From the NCBI GenBank assembly GCA_964456925.1, contig CAYWCX010000001.1, positions 1 to 64,000 of the forward strand: a stretch of DNA of 64,000 nt, in the 5' to 3' direction. Numbering within the stretch: the stretch's first letter is position 1; every line of letters starts with the position of its first letter. The notes beneath the pieces were generated by a model. The model was not told the DNA's origin. It saw only the letters and a program-made list of their open reading frames with translations, and did not search any database. Positions 18,978 to 27,410 of the stretch are shown here, in pieces. This DNA comes from JBAZKK01 sp964456925. GTDB lineage: Bacteria; Omnitrophota; Gorgyraeia; Gygaellales; Profunditerraquicolaceae. A program made the translations under genes and the position numbers.

Positions 18978-19667
18978 CTAAAACCCTCCGAATATTGCCC
19001 TGCCTAAACGGATGATGTCCGCGCCTTCTTCGATTGCTACCTCAAAATCATCGGTCATCCCCATCGAAAGCAGGGTTAAGCGGTTATTAACGGAAGGATT
19101 AATTTTCTCCTTCAGTTCTCTTAACATCCTGAAATATGGCCGGGGTTGCTCGGCATATTCTCCAACAGGCGCAATAGTCATTAAACCTTTTATATTTATA
19201 TTTTTTAGTTTGACAGCCTCCTCAACCATTGCCGCCAGCTCTTCCGGATTCAAGCCGGATTTGGTGGGTTCGGGGGAAGTCTTGACCTCAATCAAAATAT
19301 CCTGAACCTTATTTACCCTGGCAGCCTGTTTGTCAATTTCCGCGGCGAGGCGGATGCTGTCCACGGAATGAACCAAATCAAAAATCCTTACCGCCTCTTT
19401 TACTTTATTAGTCTGAAGATGGCCGACCATATGCCAGCGGATTCGCATATCGCCTGGCGCTAATCGCTTATCGTTATACTTTATAAGCGCTTCCTGCACC
19501 CTGTTTTCGCCGATATCCGTTATGCCGGCCTGAATTGCTTCGTACACCTCCTGCGCTGTCCTGCCTTTACTTACTGCCACCATGGTAATTGTTGCGGGGT
19601 CGCGCTTTATCCTGGCACAGGCTGCGGTAATACGGCCTTTCAAAGAAGATAAATTATCCCTAATCAT
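18978..19667 (-). CDS. yggS: YggS-family pyridoxal-phosphate homeostasis protein
   Basis: 229 aa. A fold-type III PLP-binding protein without known catalysis that helps keep free PLP and amino acids in balance. The VAVSKGR stretch with the PLP lysine (about 29-35), the IGENRVQE motif and HMVGHLQTNK are present. It is first in the yggS-proC-mtnP-ileS-dksA-lspA-lgt-rluD unit. The predicted mRNA leader is only about 10 nt and no ribosome-binding site is visible. Confidence 0.93.
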   Translation of the reverse strand: MIRDNLSSLKGRITAACARIKRDPATITMVAVSKGRTAQEVYEAIQAGITDIGENRVQEALIKYNDKRLAPGDMRIRWHMVGHLQTNKVKEAVRIFDLVHSVDSIRLAAEIDKQAARVNKVQDILIEVKTSPEPTKSGLNPEELAAMVEEAVKLKNINIKGLMTIAPVGEYAEQPRPYFRMLRELKEKINPSVNNRLTLLSMGMTDDFEVAIEEGADIIRLGRAIFGGF

Positions 19668-19683
19668 GGCTATAAACTAATAT

Positions 19684-19711
19684 ATTATACCTAATAAAAC
19701 GCAACGGTCAA
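19684..19711 (-). promoter_or_regulatory. Promoter of the yggS-rluD transcription unit
   Basis: TTGACC (19711-19706), 16-nt spacer, TATAAT (19689-19684) on the minus strand. It lies just outside element B, between that element and yggS, so the downstream genes no longer depend on dcw read-through. Confidence 0.65.
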
Positions 19712-19726
19712 TACAATACCAATACG

Positions 19727-20023
19727 GAGACGTTTTCCTCCCCAAAGCGGACAGTGTCTTGAGATAATCAGCGAAGGAAAGCTTTAGTTAAATTTTACGG
19801 TTTTTGCTGGAGCGCACATTAAGATTTTTATGGCAGGAGTGCACAAGGGATTACGAGCCGCTGGAATACGCTTGCCTTACGATAGCCTACTGATGGAAGC
19901 GGCGAGTAAACCGTAGTGCACGGCGTAAAAATCCAGTGCGCGAAGCAAAACCGCAAAATTTAGCTGGAATCTCTATTCGTTCATTATTTGAGACACTGTC
20001 CCGATTGACGAGGAAAACGTCTC
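19727..20023. mobile_element. MITE-like element B with terminal inverted repeats, no ORF
   Basis: 297 bp between ftsA and yggS. The ends are inverted repeats: GAGACGTTTTCCTC matches perfectly over 14 bp, then 7 variable bases, then GGACAGTGTCT matches over 11 bp. The structured repeat copy B (19788-19963) lies inside. It encodes no transposase, so mobilisation, if any, would be in trans. No clear target-site duplication is seen. A solo end of the same repeat abuts rodA (4459-4490). The element starts 8 bp after the ftsA stop, at the place normally held by ftsZ. Confidence 0.7.
19788..19963 (+). repeat. Structured palindromic repeat, copy B
   Basis: 176 bp copy in plus orientation. The inner stem reads GTGCAC on both arms, against GTGCGC/GCGCAC in A1 and C2 and GTCTGC/GCAGAC in A2 and C1. 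The outer arms include TTTTACGGTTTTTGC / GCAAAACCGCAAAA, and the apex (TGGAATACGC...TACGATAGCCTACTG) closely matches A2, with the closing pair GCCGC / GCGGC. It is nested within the terminal repeats of element B. Confidence 0.85.
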
Positions 20024-20031
20024 TATAAGTA

Positions 20032-21288
20032 CTAGAAGTATTCCTGGTATACTTCCCTGACTTTATGGAATGCCTTAACCAGGACATTACGGGGAGGCTG
20101 GGGAGCGTATAAGGTGTGCGCCTGTTCGCGGTGCAGGGACTGGCATATCAAGCCAAGACTGGTCAGGTAAGTGAGATAGCGCTGACCGGAAAGGGAATCG
20201 TAACGGTTGGCGAGACCGGCAATCTCGGGATTAAGGAGACGGCCGAGTTTTATCGAAATACCCAGATTGCTCTCCAGGGATTCCAGGAACCCCTCCAGCA
20301 TCACCGTCCTGCCGACGCAGATAAAATTGGCAACCCTCTGGGTAGGCACCATCTTATCCATTTTTTCCTTGATGGTCTGGCAGATACGTTTTGCTTCGCG
20401 GGTAGTAAGCTCTACTACCGCTTTTTCCTTGATCGGCTTGTAAATGTCGCGTTTCTTAACCAGGATTTCCTTATCCTCGGTTAACCGGTTATGCTCGCCC
20501 ACAAAACCGTGCTGGCGTTTAATCTCCTCTGCCAGTTCAAACGGTATTTTGAGCTCGTCCGACAATCTCGCGGTTATGTCATCCCCGCCGATGGTAAGGA
20601 TTTCTACGTCGCAGAACCGGCCGTTTCGGAAAACGAGCATTTCGGTAATATCGCTGCCGATGTCACAGACTATCTCGACCTCTTCGGGGGGGGCGCTGCC
20701 GAATACCGCCGCGCTGGTAGCCAGGCCCGAGAAGAAAAAATCCCTGATTTCGTAACCGGCTTGATTGACGGCACGGGCAAAACTTTGTATACCCGCCAGT
20801 TTCGCAAAGATAAGGTAAAGGTCAACCTCGAGGCGGTGGCTGTAGAGCCCCGCCGGATTTATAATGTTGGTTTTGGAATCAATGGCGTAGCTGTAAGGAA
20901 CGCAATGGATAATCTCTTCTTCAAGGCTCGAACCGAGAATGCGCGCCTGTTCGTTAACCTTATAGATATCAGAGGGGGTGATGACCTTATTGCCGCGTTC
21001 GGCAAGCGGAATTATGGCGCGGCTGTGCCGGCTGGAAATATCCTGACCCGAGATGTTGACCGAAAGGTATTTTATATTTATGCCGCAGGCGGCTTTGAGG
21101 CTGGTCAGGACATTGCCGATAGCCCCTACCAGCTCAATCAGGTCAACCACCGTGCCCTTTTTAACCCCCCGGGACTCCGCGCTCTCCAGGAATATATCGC
21201 TTATGCGCCCCTTTTTAATCCGGGCAACCGCGGCGGCAATCTTGCTGGAGCCGATGTCCAGCGCACAGAGGTAATTACTGTTTAGCAT
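20032..21288 (-). CDS. ftsA: Cell division protein FtsA
   Basis: 418 aa actin-like ATPase. Phosphate loops appear as ALDIGSSKIAAAV (about 9-21) and CDIGSDITEMLVF; the region between them carries a 1C-type domain. The last 20 residues (VLVKAFHKVREVYQEYF) look like the amphipathic membrane-targeting helix that anchors FtsA and FtsZ to the membrane. It overlaps ftsQ by 14 nt and closes the dcw cluster. ftsZ, its usual downstream neighbour and partner, is absent; a repeat element follows instead. Confidence 0.92.
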   Translation of the reverse strand: MLNSNYLCALDIGSSKIAAAVARIKKGRISDIFLESAESRGVKKGTVVDLIELVGAIGNVLTSLKAACGINIKYLSVNISGQDISSRHSRAIIPLAERGNKVITPSDIYKVNEQARILGSSLEEEIIHCVPYSYAIDSKTNIINPAGLYSHRLEVDLYLIFAKLAGIQSFARAVNQAGYEIRDFFFSGLATSAAVFGSAPPEEVEIVCDIGSDITEMLVFRNGRFCDVEILTIGGDDITARLSDELKIPFELAEEIKRQHGFVGEHNRLTEDKEILVKKRDIYKPIKEKAVVELTTREAKRICQTIKEKMDKMVPTQRVANFICVGRTVMLEGFLESLESNLGISIKLGRLLNPEIAGLANRYDSLSGQRYLTYLTSLGLICQSLHREQAHTLYAPQPPRNVLVKAFHKVREVYQEYF

Positions 21289-22021
21289 CTTCCTTGAATT
21301 TTATTACGGGGTCCTTAAACCTTAAGTCAAAGTATTTAATCCTGCTCAGTTCGTTCCTGGTCTGCCGCATAAGATTCTCTAAAAGCTCAACCCGCTCCCT
21401 GATATTATCCTGGCCGATCCTTACCTCCAGGCCGTTATCGGTAACAAAAAAGGCATTAACGGGGTTGGCGACATTGACGACCTTAATATTAAGGTAAGGG
21501 GCGAGCGGCCTTTTCTTAACCTCCCTGACGATGCTGACCGCCAGGCCGAGTTCCTGCACGTTGTATTTTTTACCTATCTTGGGGCCGAAGATTTTAGTCT
21601 CCAGGCCCAGGATAACCGGCAGGGCATTTTCTTGAGGCTCCCCCTCGGCATCCAGAAGCACCAATTCTTCATCCACGCAGAAATAACGGTATAGCTTGAC
21701 GTACGCCTGGGGGGTGCGTTTGACAAAATCCACCAATAAACGGTTGGGCAGAATCCTGATGAGTCTTACCTTCTTATAGGCGGGGTGGAATTGCCAGATG
21801 CGCCCGGATTCTTTTTTCAAATCAATATTAAAGATGCCCTGCCCCTTGAAATAGGAAAAGTTCTCCTTCTCCCCGCCGCCCCTTACCGCTATCTCTTTAA
21901 TCTTAAAATAATCCAGGTTCTTTAAACCCCGAAACAACGCGGCTACCGTCAGGTAAATTACAACCAGAAACACTAACGCCAGGATTAATTTAAAGGGTAT
22001 TCTAAGCCGCGGTTTTTTCAT
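21275..22021 (-). CDS. ftsQ: Cell division protein FtsQ
   Basis: 248 aa bitopic membrane protein: a short basic cytoplasmic tail, one transmembrane helix (about 10-28), a POTRA-type domain beginning near DYFKIKEIAVRG, and a periplasmic FtsQ domain. It is assigned from this layout and from its place between ddl and ftsA; the sequence itself is poorly conserved, as is normal for FtsQ. It overlaps ddl by 20 nt. Confidence 0.88.
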   Translation of the reverse strand: MKKPRLRIPFKLILALVFLVVIYLTVAALFRGLKNLDYFKIKEIAVRGGGEKENFSYFKGQGIFNIDLKKESGRIWQFHPAYKKVRLIRILPNRLLVDFVKRTPQAYVKLYRYFCVDEELVLLDAEGEPQENALPVILGLETKIFGPKIGKKYNVQELGLAVSIVREVKKRPLAPYLNIKVVNVANPVNAFFVTDNGLEVRIGQDNIRERVELLENLMRQTRNELSRIKYFDLRFKDPVIKFKEDAKQ

Positions 22022-22985
22022 ATGCCAATTCCAGTAGTTTAATGCAAAGTTCGCCGAACCCTATGCCGCTGTTGCGGGCTGCCTTGGGTAAAAGACTGGT
22101 GGCGGTAAAGCCCGGGATGGTATTAACCTCCAGAACAAAAGGTATATTATCATTATTCAGGATGATGTCAACCCGGCAACAGCCAAAGCAGCCCAGGAGC
22201 CGGTGTGCCGCCAGGCCTGCCTCTTGAATCTTGAGGCCGACCTGCGGTTCCAGTTCGGCAGGGACAACATACTCTGTGATGCCGGACTGGTACTTGGCAT
22301 CATAGTCAAAGAACCTGTGTTTGGGCACAATCTCGATTACCGGAAGAGCCCTGTCATCCAAAATGCCCACCGTCATCTCTCTGCCCGGAATATACTGTTC
22401 AACCAGCGTCCTCTCGTCAAATGTAAAGGCCTTTTCCAGTGCCTGGCCCAACTCCTCGATTTTATCGATAATGGATAGACCTATGCTGGAGCCGTTGGTT
22501 GCGGGTTTAACTACGAGGGGCGGGGAAAAACGCTGCCCTAAACTCCACCCGGCAAGATAAGAAGATTTTTCTACTACTTCATAAGGCGGCACTGCCAGAC
22601 CCTTCTCTTCGAAAATCCGGCGCGAGGCGATTTTATCCATCGCCAGCCTGCTGGCAAGGACGCCTGAGCCGCTATAGGGCAGCCGTAACCGCTCAAGGAT
22701 TTCCTGGATCTGGCCGTCTTCTCCGAAACGGCCGTGCAGCGCCAGAAACACGCAGTCTAAATGCTGGGATTTCAAAAGCGCGATGTTCTGCTCGACATTG
22801 TCGCTCTGGATATCTATGGCTGTGACATTAAGCCCTAAATCCTTAAGCGCCTCATAGACTGCCATCCCGGATTTCAGGGAAATCTCCCTCTCGGTAGACG
22901 GCCCTCCCATCAATACGCCGACCCTGCCGAATTTCTTTTTGCTCGCCAGGGCGCGCTTGTGTCCTTTTGCCTTTAATTCTTCCAT
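22002..22985 (-). CDS. ddl: D-alanine--D-alanine ligase
   Basis: 327 aa ATP-grasp enzyme that joins two D-Ala for the UDP-MurNAc pentapeptide. The GGPSTEREISLKSG N-terminal motif, the ATP-grasp core (VKPATNGSSIGLS) and the C-terminal LEVNTIPGFT metal/substrate motif are present. The Ddl sequence gives no sign of the D-Ala-D-Lac type, though that cannot be excluded by eye. It sits between murB and ftsQ with short overlaps on both sides. Confidence 0.95.
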   Translation of the reverse strand: MEELKAKGHKRALASKKKFGRVGVLMGGPSTEREISLKSGMAVYEALKDLGLNVTAIDIQSDNVEQNIALLKSQHLDCVFLALHGRFGEDGQIQEILERLRLPYSGSGVLASRLAMDKIASRRIFEEKGLAVPPYEVVEKSSYLAGWSLGQRFSPPLVVKPATNGSSIGLSIIDKIEELGQALEKAFTFDERTLVEQYIPGREMTVGILDDRALPVIEIVPKHRFFDYDAKYQSGITEYVVPAELEPQVGLKIQEAGLAAHRLLGCFGCCRVDIILNNDNIPFVLEVNTIPGFTATSLLPKAARNSGIGFGELCIKLLELAYEKTAA

Positions 22986-23863
22986 ATCCTGATTTCAGGC
23001 TCTAATGCGATTTTAAATTTATTTTTTACCTTTTTTCTTAAGGCCTGCATTAAAACCAGGACATCGCGGCTGCTTGCGTCCCGGCGGTTGACGATAAAAT
23101 TGGCGTGCCTGCTAGAAACTTCGGCGCCGCCGATTTTTTTGCCTTTGAGCCCCGCCAATTCAATCAACCTTCCCGCAGAATCTCCGGCAGGATTGCGGAA
23201 GACGCAGCCGGCTGAAGGCAAGCTTAAGTCCTGGCTCTGCCTGCGGCGGCAGAGGCGCTCCTTGATAACGGCCTTAACCTTATCTTTATTCCTGCGCCTT
23301 AAATTAAAACGGGCGCTTAAGATTATATATTTGTCTAACCCCGATTTGCGGTAACTGAAATTTATCTTTCCGGAAACGAGGTTTTTAATATTGCCATTAT
23401 AGTCCATAACCCGTACCCTGTCTATTAAATCTGCGATGCTCTGTCCCTGGCGGGACTGGCCGGCATTCATAACCAGCGCTCCTCCCACCGTTCCGGGGAT
23501 ACCCGCCAGGAATTCGTATCCTCCGAGATCCCTGCGCACCGCTGCGCTTATAAACCCGGCCAACTTTACCCCTGCGCCTGCTTCAACGGACCTGCCTTGG
23601 AAAATCAATTTTTTAAAATAAGGCGCGCTTAATCTGATAACCAGGGCATTTACGCCCTTATCGTCCACCAGAAGATTGCTCCCCGCGCCCAGGATTAAAA
23701 CCCGCACCTTTTCTCTCTTGGCTAAAGAGAGCAGTAACCGCAGGTCTTCTTCATCGGCAGGCTCGGCAAAATAGCGTGCCCTGCCTCCGATCTTAAAGGT
23801 GACACGGTCCTTGAGGGGCTCAAGCAACCTGAACTTGCCTTTTAATCCGCTCTGCCAGTTCAT
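22973..23863 (-). CDS. murB: UDP-N-acetylenolpyruvoylglucosamine reductase
   Basis: 296 aa FAD enzyme that reduces the enolpyruvyl product of MurA to UDP-MurNAc. FAD-binding motifs TFKIGGRARYFAEP and ILGAGSNLLV, the GIPGTVGGALVMNAG stretch and the SAGCVFRNP motif with the catalytic Ser are present. The ATG at 23863 has an AAGAG ribosome-binding site and gives a family-like N-terminus. It overlaps murC by 44 nt, an unusually long overlap for this cluster. Confidence 0.94.
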   Translation of the reverse strand: MNWQSGLKGKFRLLEPLKDRVTFKIGGRARYFAEPADEEDLRLLLSLAKREKVRVLILGAGSNLLVDDKGVNALVIRLSAPYFKKLIFQGRSVEAGAGVKLAGFISAAVRRDLGGYEFLAGIPGTVGGALVMNAGQSRQGQSIADLIDRVRVMDYNGNIKNLVSGKINFSYRKSGLDKYIILSARFNLRRRNKDKVKAVIKERLCRRRQSQDLSLPSAGCVFRNPAGDSAGRLIELAGLKGKKIGGAEVSSRHANFIVNRRDASSRDVLVLMQALRKKVKNKFKIALEPEIRIWKN

Positions 23864-25196
23864 CGCAACTCTTGACGATATCGCCGGCACCCAGAATAAT
23901 CACGAGGTCACCGGGCTTAATGATATTTAAGATATGGCCGACAATCTCTTCTTTAGCCAAAAAATGCACTGCTTTATCCGGGCTAGATTGTTTTATCTTC
24001 GCGCCTAAGCCCTTTGCGTCTATCCCCGCAATAGGCTTTTCGCCTGCCGGATAAATATCGGTGAGGACCAGGTAATCCGCAGAGTCAAAACTCCCGGCGA
24101 ATTTATCCCAAAGCAGTTTAGTGCGGGTGTAACGGTGCGGCTGGAATACCGCGATTATCCTGTCGGGTTTTAACTCCCGCACCGCGGCAAGCGTCGCCCG
24201 GATTTCCGTGGGATGATGCGCATAATCATCGATGAGCAGGTAATCGGGACTGCTGAATTTTACTTCCAGCCTCCTGCGGGAACCCTGGTAACCGCCGAGG
24301 GCCTTCTTGATTAGCCCCGGCTCCAGCCCTAATTCCAAACCCAGGCCTATCACTGCTAGGGAGTTGGAAATGTTATGCAGTCCGCCGAGGGCAAGTTCGA
24401 ACCTTTCTACGAATTTACCCTGCTTAAAACAGTCGAATTGCGAACTCAAGGCACGGAGAGCGATGTTAGCGGGATAAATATCCGCGCCTTCTTCTAAGCC
24501 GAAGAAAATATGCCTGCCTTCATAGCCGGCCAGGAGACCTTTCAGCGCCGGGTCGTCGCTGCAAGCAAAGACGCAACCGCCTTTTTTAGTCTGGTAGATG
24601 AATTTGCGGAAGGCCTCCGCCTCATTTTTGAAACTGCGGTAATAATCCAGGTGTTCGTAATCGATATTGGTAATAATAGAATAATCGGGATGGTAATAAA
24701 GGAATGAGCCGTCGGATTCATCGGCTTCGGCAACAAAGAATTTTCCCTCGCCTAAAGAGGCGTTGCTGTCAATGTTCCTGAATATCCCGCCTACCGCAAT
24801 GGTGGGTTTTAAACCCGCCTCCAGCAAGAGACAGGAAACCAGTGATGAGGTAGTGGTCTTGCCGTGGCTGCCGGTAACGGTAATCACGGTTTTGTCCCGC
24901 ATCAGCTCTGCCAGGGCCTCTGCGCGCTTTTTAAGCGGGATATTGCTCTTCTTAGCCTCTCTTATTTCAGGATTATCCTCTTTAATCGCCGAGGAGTAAA
25001 CGACTACATCGGCGCCTTTAATATTGGCCGGGCTATGGCCGAAGAATATCTTCGCTCCCAAACGCTGGAGTTCTGCAGTAACCCTGCTTTCTTTAAGGTC
25101 TGAGCCGCTTACATTAAAACCCCGGCGCAGGAGCAGATTGGCAATCCCGCTCATCCCGATACCGCCGATGCCGATTAAATGATAATGTTTAGCCAT
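23820..25196 (-). CDS. murC: UDP-N-acetylmuramate--L-alanine ligase
   Basis: 458 aa Mur ligase that adds the first amino acid of the stem peptide. The N-terminal GIGGIGMSGIA Rossmann-type UDP-binding motif, P-loop GSHGKTTTSS and the central ADESDGSFL motif identify MurC rather than MurD, E or F. It begins 7 nt after the murG stop and overlaps murB at the other end. Confidence 0.96.
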   Translation of the reverse strand: MAKHYHLIGIGGIGMSGIANLLLRRGFNVSGSDLKESRVTAELQRLGAKIFFGHSPANIKGADVVVYSSAIKEDNPEIREAKKSNIPLKKRAEALAELMRDKTVITVTGSHGKTTTSSLVSCLLLEAGLKPTIAVGGIFRNIDSNASLGEGKFFVAEADESDGSFLYYHPDYSIITNIDYEHLDYYRSFKNEAEAFRKFIYQTKKGGCVFACSDDPALKGLLAGYEGRHIFFGLEEGADIYPANIALRALSSQFDCFKQGKFVERFELALGGLHNISNSLAVIGLGLELGLEPGLIKKALGGYQGSRRRLEVKFSSPDYLLIDDYAHHPTEIRATLAAVRELKPDRIIAVFQPHRYTRTKLLWDKFAGSFDSADYLVLTDIYPAGEKPIAGIDAKGLGAKIKQSSPDKAVHFLAKEEIVGHILNIIKPGDLVIILGAGDIVKSCDELAERIKRQVQVA

Positions 25197-25203
25197 TAAA
25201 AAA

Positions 25204-26316
25204 TTAGATTAATTCCAGTATTGCCTCGCGAAGCCGCGCTGCAGCGCCGCAAGCGTTCAGTCCCTGATAGTTACGGCGCATCCTCTCCAGCTCGCTGCTA
25301 TTATTTAAAATCCCCCCTAAAATACTGCTGCCTTCTCCGCGCGCGAATGCCGCATCATCAATAATAAAGGCGCATCCCCTTTCGCTTAATACCCAGGCGT
25401 TTGCCGCCTGGTGACTGTAGGCATACGGATAAGGCACGAGGAGCGCCGGGATCTTAAATAACATCAACTCCGCAATGGTAGTCGCTCCTGCCCGGGATAT
25501 TATGAGATCCGCGGCACTGTAGGCATATTGCATGGCATTAGAAAAAGCATAGACCCTCGCCTCCACTGCGCTCTGCCGGTATTGCTCCCTGACGGCTCCA
25601 TAATCCTTATTCCCGCTTAGGTGTATCACCTGGATGCGATGCTTCCGCGCCAAGGAAGGGACTATCTTTAAAAATCCGCTGTTAAGACTATGGCTGCCCT
25701 GGCTGCCTCCGCTCACCAGAAGCGTAAACTTATCCTGGCTTAATGCGAAATAATCCCGTGCCTTTACCTTATCTACCGGTGCCATTTCCCTGCGCAGGGG
25801 GTTACCGGTAATAATTATTTTTTTTTCGTAACATTTAAGGTAATCGGCGGTGGCTCCAAAGGAAAGCGCAATGCGGTTGCTGAACAATGCAAGTAATCTG
25901 TTTGCCCTGCCGGGTATGACGTTCTGCTCGTGGATTAAGGTGTTCCTGCCGCCGGCGCGGGCGAGCAATATCAGGGGCACGGATGCCATACCTCCGAAAC
26001 CCACCACTACAGCAGGCCTGAATTTCAATAACGCCCAGAGTTCCTCGGCAACGCCCTTAAAAAATTTTAATATACTCATAATATTGCCTAAACCAAGACT
26101 TAATTTAATGGGTGAAAAGGAAACATACCTTAGCGGGCATTCCAAATCTCCTATACGGTCCCTGATGCTGCCCTGCGGTAAAACCAAAAGGGTCTCAATC
26201 TCCGGCGCACCGTCTTTGAGGCTGTCCAGGAGGCTGAGCGCCGGAAAGATGTGTCCGCCGCTGGAACCCGTCACCGCCAGTACCCTGTTTTTTCCCCGGC
26301 CGCACGATGGTCTCAT
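25204..26316 (-). CDS. murG: UDP-GlcNAc:lipid I GlcNAc transferase
   Basis: 370 aa from the ATG at 26316, which overlaps the ftsW stop (ATGA); a longer reading to 26472 lies inside ftsW. A peripheral inner-membrane GT28-family glycosyltransferase that makes lipid II. The GGTGGH loop is here GSSGGHIFPA; the second glycine-rich loop VSGGSQGS and the ISRAGATTIAEL donor-binding motif are complete. Confidence 0.95.
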   Translation of the reverse strand: MRPSCGRGKNRVLAVTGSSGGHIFPALSLLDSLKDGAPEIETLLVLPQGSIRDRIGDLECPLRYVSFSPIKLSLGLGNIMSILKFFKGVAEELWALLKFRPAVVVGFGGMASVPLILLARAGGRNTLIHEQNVIPGRANRLLALFSNRIALSFGATADYLKCYEKKIIITGNPLRREMAPVDKVKARDYFALSQDKFTLLVSGGSQGSHSLNSGFLKIVPSLARKHRIQVIHLSGNKDYGAVREQYRQSAVEARVYAFSNAMQYAYSAADLIISRAGATTIAELMLFKIPALLVPYPYAYSHQAANAWVLSERGCAFIIDDAAFARGEGSSILGGILNNSSELERMRRNYQGLNACGAAARLREAILELI

Positions 26317-27407
26317 GGGTATTCTCCGGTGCGGGCGATATTCATAAGTATCCCGACGCTGATGATATCGAAAATAAAGGATGAGCCGCCGTAACTTATA
26401 AAAGGTAAAGGCAATCCTTTGGTAGGCAGTAAGCCGCAGGATACGCCGATATTGATGGTGGCCTTCAGGCAAATCATCAGGATGAGACCGAGGGCCAGGA
26501 AATATCCGAATTTATCCTGCGTGTTCTTGAGGATCTTCAGGCACTCCTGGATAAAAATAATAAAGAGCGTTATTACCGCAATCGTCCCAAGCAGCCCCAG
26601 TTCTTCCCCGATGATGGAAAAGATAAAATCGGTATGCGCCGCGGGCAGGTAAAAGAGCTTCTGTTTAGAATGCCCCAGCCCGGTGCCGAATATCCCGCCT
26701 GAGCCCAGGGAGATCTGGGACTGGATAATCTGAAAACCGCTACCCTTGGGGTCGGACCAGGGGTTTAAGAAAGCCAGGATGCGCATCCGGCGGTAAGGGA
26801 CACTGAAGATTAAAAAGTAGAGCGCCGGAAGGCTTAAGAGCACCAGCGAAAAAAGATAAACCATCCTCACCCCGGCAATAAAAAGCATTATTAAAACTAC
26901 GCTGCCGAGGGCGATTATCGTGCCGAGATCCGGCTGCAGCAGTATCAGCAACAATACCGCGCCCAAAACCATTATCGGCGGCAGGAATCCGCGCCAGAAA
27001 CTTCTGATGGCGCTGCCCCGGCGGGCGATAAAATCCGCGATGTACATAATGAGCGCGATATTTGCCAGTTCCGAAGGCTGGAAGCTCAGGAATTTAAACC
27101 TGAACCAGCGCCTCGCGCCCGCCACCTCCCTTCCGATATGGGGAATAAGCACTAATACCAACAACAGCAGGGAAATCAAAAGCAGAGGCCGGCAATACCT
27201 GCGGAATCTGCGATAATCTACGCTCATGGAGAGGAATGCCAGCACTATGCCGATGAGGATAAAACTGACGTGCCGCTTCAGAAAGAAAAAACTATCCTTA
27301 TACCTCTCCCAGGCGTAGATACTTGAGGCGCTGTAGATCATCACAATGCCGATACAGACGAGCACCACGGTAACGGCAAAGAGACGGATGCGGATATTGC
27401 GTATCAT
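26313..27407 (-). CDS. ftsW: Septal SEDS glycosyltransferase FtsW
   Basis: 364 aa, about ten transmembrane segments. It is the SEDS polymerase of septal peptidoglycan. Key features are AHTDFIFSIIGEELGLLG and the C-terminal LPLPFISYGGSS motif. It is the second SEDS protein in the window (RodA is at 4491) and is assigned FtsW from its place between murD and murG. Confidence 0.94.
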   Translation of the reverse strand: MIRNIRIRLFAVTVVLVCIGIVMIYSASSIYAWERYKDSFFFLKRHVSFILIGIVLAFLSMSVDYRRFRRYCRPLLLISLLLLVLVLIPHIGREVAGARRWFRFKFLSFQPSELANIALIMYIADFIARRGSAIRSFWRGFLPPIMVLGAVLLLILLQPDLGTIIALGSVVLIMLFIAGVRMVYLFSLVLLSLPALYFLIFSVPYRRMRILAFLNPWSDPKGSGFQIIQSQISLGSGGIFGTGLGHSKQKLFYLPAAHTDFIFSIIGEELGLLGTIAVITLFIIFIQECLKILKNTQDKFGYFLALGLILMICLKATINIGVSCGLLPTKGLPLPFISYGGSSFIFDIISVGILMNIARTGEYP

Positions 27408-27410
27408 CTT

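Noticed and set aside
20491..21285. 264-codon open frame on the plus strand opposite ftsA
   Set aside because: It is the antisense of ftsA, without a ribosome-binding site or family likeness; long opposite-strand frames are common in GC-rich codon usage.
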